The notes beneath the pieces were generated by a model. It saw nothing but the letters and a program-made list of their open reading frames with translations, did not search any database and was not told the origin of the DNA. This document shows, piece by piece, positions 62,314-64,000 of a stretch of 64,000 nucleotides of DNA (position 1 is its first letter; each line of letters opens with the position of its first letter). Source of the DNA: Niastella soli (GTDB lineage: Bacteria; Bacteroidota; Bacteroidia; Chitinophagales; Chitinophagaceae); the NCBI RefSeq assembly GCF_017742245.1, contig NZ_JAGHKO010000017.1:1-64000 (forward strand). The letters are read 5' to 3'. Position numbers and translations under genes: made by a program.

Positions 62314-62958
62314 TCAAATCAGACCTTCCAATGTACCATTAGGACCTACCACCATAGCAGGTTTACGTAAAGAAATATGAATTAATAATTCTTCCAGTGG
62401 ATACACATCATCGGGGTCGGCGGTGGATAAATTAGACATTTCCAGTTGCCCGATATCCAACCCAAAAGCACGCTCCCCTACAAGATTGTATACGGCTGCA
62501 TATGCCAGTTGTAAATAAGGTCCTTCATTTTGAGGGGTGCATAAAGGATGATAGATTATAACATTGGTATCTTCAGGATCTTCGCTGGCAAAAGAAAAAC
62601 TAAATTCAGCCGGATGAATACCGGTACTTTCCATATGCTTTTCCAATAGGAATTCAATGGGCATAGGATCTTCGAGTGCACTTATTTGCCAGCCAGCTAT
62701 TTCCGGTGCAGTGGCCACAAATAGATCAACCTTTTTAAAATGCATGGCCTTGCCGCTTACAGTAATAGTCAAATTTGGAATCCCTTTATCAGGCAAACTT
62801 ATTCTGTATTCAAAGAACTTGTAATAGGCGCGTAAGTGCGCATTCAATTCATTTAACCAGTAAGTAGCTTCTTTTTTTGTTTTATTATTCAGGTCGAGAT
62901 ATTCTTTGTTGTTTCGCTTGAACCATTCCCAAAAATGCCGCTTCGATAACTTGCTCAT
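62314..62958 (-). CDS. unknown protein
   Basis: A 214-residue soluble protein. The N-terminus is Trp/Lys-rich (HFWEWFKRNNKEYLDLNN), the middle part has IPNLTITVSGKAMHFKKVDL, and the C-terminus has DPDDVYPLEELLIHI. No signal peptide, motif or family is recognised. A terminator separates it from the gene at 63022 upstream. Confidence 0.75.
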   Translation of the reverse strand: MSKLSKRHFWEWFKRNNKEYLDLNNKTKKEATYWLNELNAHLRAYYKFFEYRISLPDKGIPNLTITVSGKAMHFKKVDLFVATAPEIAGWQISALEDPMPIEFLLEKHMESTGIHPAEFSFSFASEDPEDTNVIIYHPLCTPQNEGPYLQLAYAAVYNLVGERAFGLDIGQLEMSNLSTADPDDVYPLEELLIHISLRKPAMVVGPNGTLEGLI

Positions 62959-62979
62959 ATCATTTGATTGTAATGAAAC

Positions 62980-63013
62980 AAAAAGGGTCCCGACGGCCTA
63001 CCCGTCGGGACCC
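62980..63013 (-). terminator. rho-independent terminator of the gene at 63022
   Basis: A perfect 12-bp stem GGGTCCCGACGG/CCGTCGGGACCC (62985-62996, 63002-63013) with a 5-nt loop, followed on the minus strand by five T. Confidence 0.9.
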
Positions 63014-63021
63014 GGTAAGCA

Positions 63022-63591
63022 CTACAAAGATACGTCCAATATTCCGTCATTTCCCGGAACATCGGTAGCAATGGCTTTGATTTTAGTACCAGCCAGCGGG
63101 GTATTAGCCTGCGTGGCCGTGTAGGTCCAATCAAGACCATAGATGGCCTGAATTGCCTTGCCAGTTTCCAGGAGCGTGCCATTGGCGGCATATATTTCCA
63201 CCTGTACATCTACAACACGGAAATCATCAATGGCACGAACAACGATCTTGTTGCCTGCAGTGCCTTTATAATCACGTGTATCGATGCTTTTTACAATGGG
63301 TGGAGACATAAAATCTTCCAGCGCCCTGCTATACACATTTTGCCGGGGTTTTAGTACAGCAGCATAGGCTTCCGCCATGCTTTTATCTGCACTTTCTACA
63401 ATTGCCTTTGCATATCGTGAAGCGATCAGGAATTTTTCCTGAATTTCAACTTGTTTGGCGGTTGGTTCCCCCTTCCGCTTTTTAGGCGCCTTGGCTACTA
63501 CTGTTTTCCCCGCCCACTCACGAAATACGAGTTCTTTACCGAGTGAACCTCTTAGTTTGCCTGTTACCAGGCTGTTATTAGAATGTGCCAT
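63022..63591 (-). CDS. unknown protein
   Basis: A 189-residue protein. The N-terminal half is basic (KTVVAKAPKKRKGEPTAKQV) and helical (RYAKAIVESADKSMAEAYAA); the C-terminal half is a beta-rich segment (VVRAIDDFRVVDVQVEIYAA) with an IgG-like pattern. N-terminal GSLGKELVFREWAGKTVV is similar to hypothetical proteins common in Chitinophagaceae, some near phage-like genes, but no family name can be given. Confidence 0.78.
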   Translation of the reverse strand: MAHSNNSLVTGKLRGSLGKELVFREWAGKTVVAKAPKKRKGEPTAKQVEIQEKFLIASRYAKAIVESADKSMAEAYAAVLKPRQNVYSRALEDFMSPPIVKSIDTRDYKGTAGNKIVVRAIDDFRVVDVQVEIYAANGTLLETGKAIQAIYGLDWTYTATQANTPLAGTKIKAIATDVPGNDGILDVSL

Positions 63592-64000
63592 TTTAATAAA
63601 TGTTTAAAGATGAAAAATGTTATGACTGCAGTCGCTGCCGGAGAGGATTCACAGACTCGCTCTATCTGCTAGCCCTGAGCGAAACTCCATTGCGGCGACT
63701 GATGACACAAAACTAAAACAGCTCGCTTTCCCATTTTACGGAAATGTGCCAGAGTTGCCTTCATGATGTGACGAAATGCATACCTTTTGTGACGGTTGGT
63801 AATTTTTCCTCGGGAACGCTCCATTTTTTGGGACGGAACTACAACTACCCTGGGGTGAATGGTAACAGTTCTGTGATGAATGACACCTTCTCCCCGCCTT
63901 CTCCCCGGCTCATCCTCGATTTCTCCACGAAAGACCTCGAATTCCGAGGACCCAAAGAGGAGGCAAAGAGGTACCAATAAGGTACCATTGAGGAGGAATT
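63592..64000. other. intergenic end of window
   Basis: A 409-bp stretch without a supported gene. The last 25 bases contain GGTACCA direct repeats and AGGAGGAATT, a good ribosome-binding sequence, so a plus-strand gene may start just beyond the window. Confidence 0.35.

Noticed and set aside
63669-63980. Open frames at the right end of the window on both strands
   Set aside because: No family resemblance, no start context, and low-complexity composition; the region looks intergenic.

Overview
The window looks like a chromosomal segment of a Bacteroidota bacterium, most likely a Chitinophagaceae member (Niastella/Chitinophaga type). Reasons: a SusC/SusD pair with an ECF sigma factor and FecR anti-sigma, many lipoproteins and glycan enzymes, long 7-bp-period repeats between genes, and no rRNA, tRNA or transposase gene that I could see. 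Species level is inference only.

Layout. 0-14 kb: a pectin-type polysaccharide utilisation locus on the minus strand (ECF sigma, FecR, SusC with STN domain, SusD, KduI, KduD, GH28, GH92). 14.4-23.3 kb: a glycerol / glycerophosphodiester island (GDPD lipoprotein, GlpF, GlpK, SGNH hydrolase, calcineurin-type phosphoesterase, GlpD) with a divergent DeoR-type regulator. 23.3-25 kb: an ECF sigma factor with no adjacent anti-sigma, divergent from an AraC regulator. 25-28.4 kb: GT4 glycosyltransferase and a debranching-enzyme-like glucosidase. 28.5-33.1 kb: an arabinose set (AraA-like isomerase, aldose 1-epimerase, GH51 arabinofuranosidase). 33.6-37.6 kb: FdhD, an FdhF-like molybdopterin oxidoreductase and a convergent unknown gene. 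38-42.6 kb: YbhB-like protein, small HTH-like protein, and a trehalose synthase fused to a maltokinase domain that has lost its key residues. 43-49 kb: unknown protein, GHL10/DUF187 lipoprotein, DUF1080 protein, Lys-rich secreted peptide, DUF2252, aldo/keto reductase. 49.1-52.3 kb: operon of TPR-AAA ATPase, TPR membrane protein and Crp-type regulator. 52.5-55.7 kb: ABC ATPase, 8-TM protein, an open frame without a start codon, and a lipoprotein. 55.9-59.5 kb: SMP-30 protein, MBOAT acyltransferase with an SGNH-like partner, and a fragment of a second partner. 59.5-61.9 kb: lipoprotein plus LytS/LytTR-type two-component pair. 62-64 kb: unknown small genes with clear terminators.

The most unusual pattern is intergenic. 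At least twelve genes are followed, within 0 to about 20 nt of the stop codon, by low-complexity tracts with an approximately 7-nt period. Examples of the unit are GGCAGTA, GTTAGTT, GTGAGTT, GAGGTAG and GATTTTG. Most are paired with a reverse-complement arm 20-250 nt away. The unit sequence differs from site to site, but the period, the inverted layout and the polarity (G-rich arm next to the stop, in the sense strand of the gene) are kept. In six genes the stop codon itself lies inside the tract. A second dispersed family carries GACCTGT...ACAGGTC inverted arms, including a 176-bp tandem duplication at 7.7-8.0 kb. A third, the 104-bp inverted pair at 11.5 and 14.1 kb, encloses the GH92 gene.
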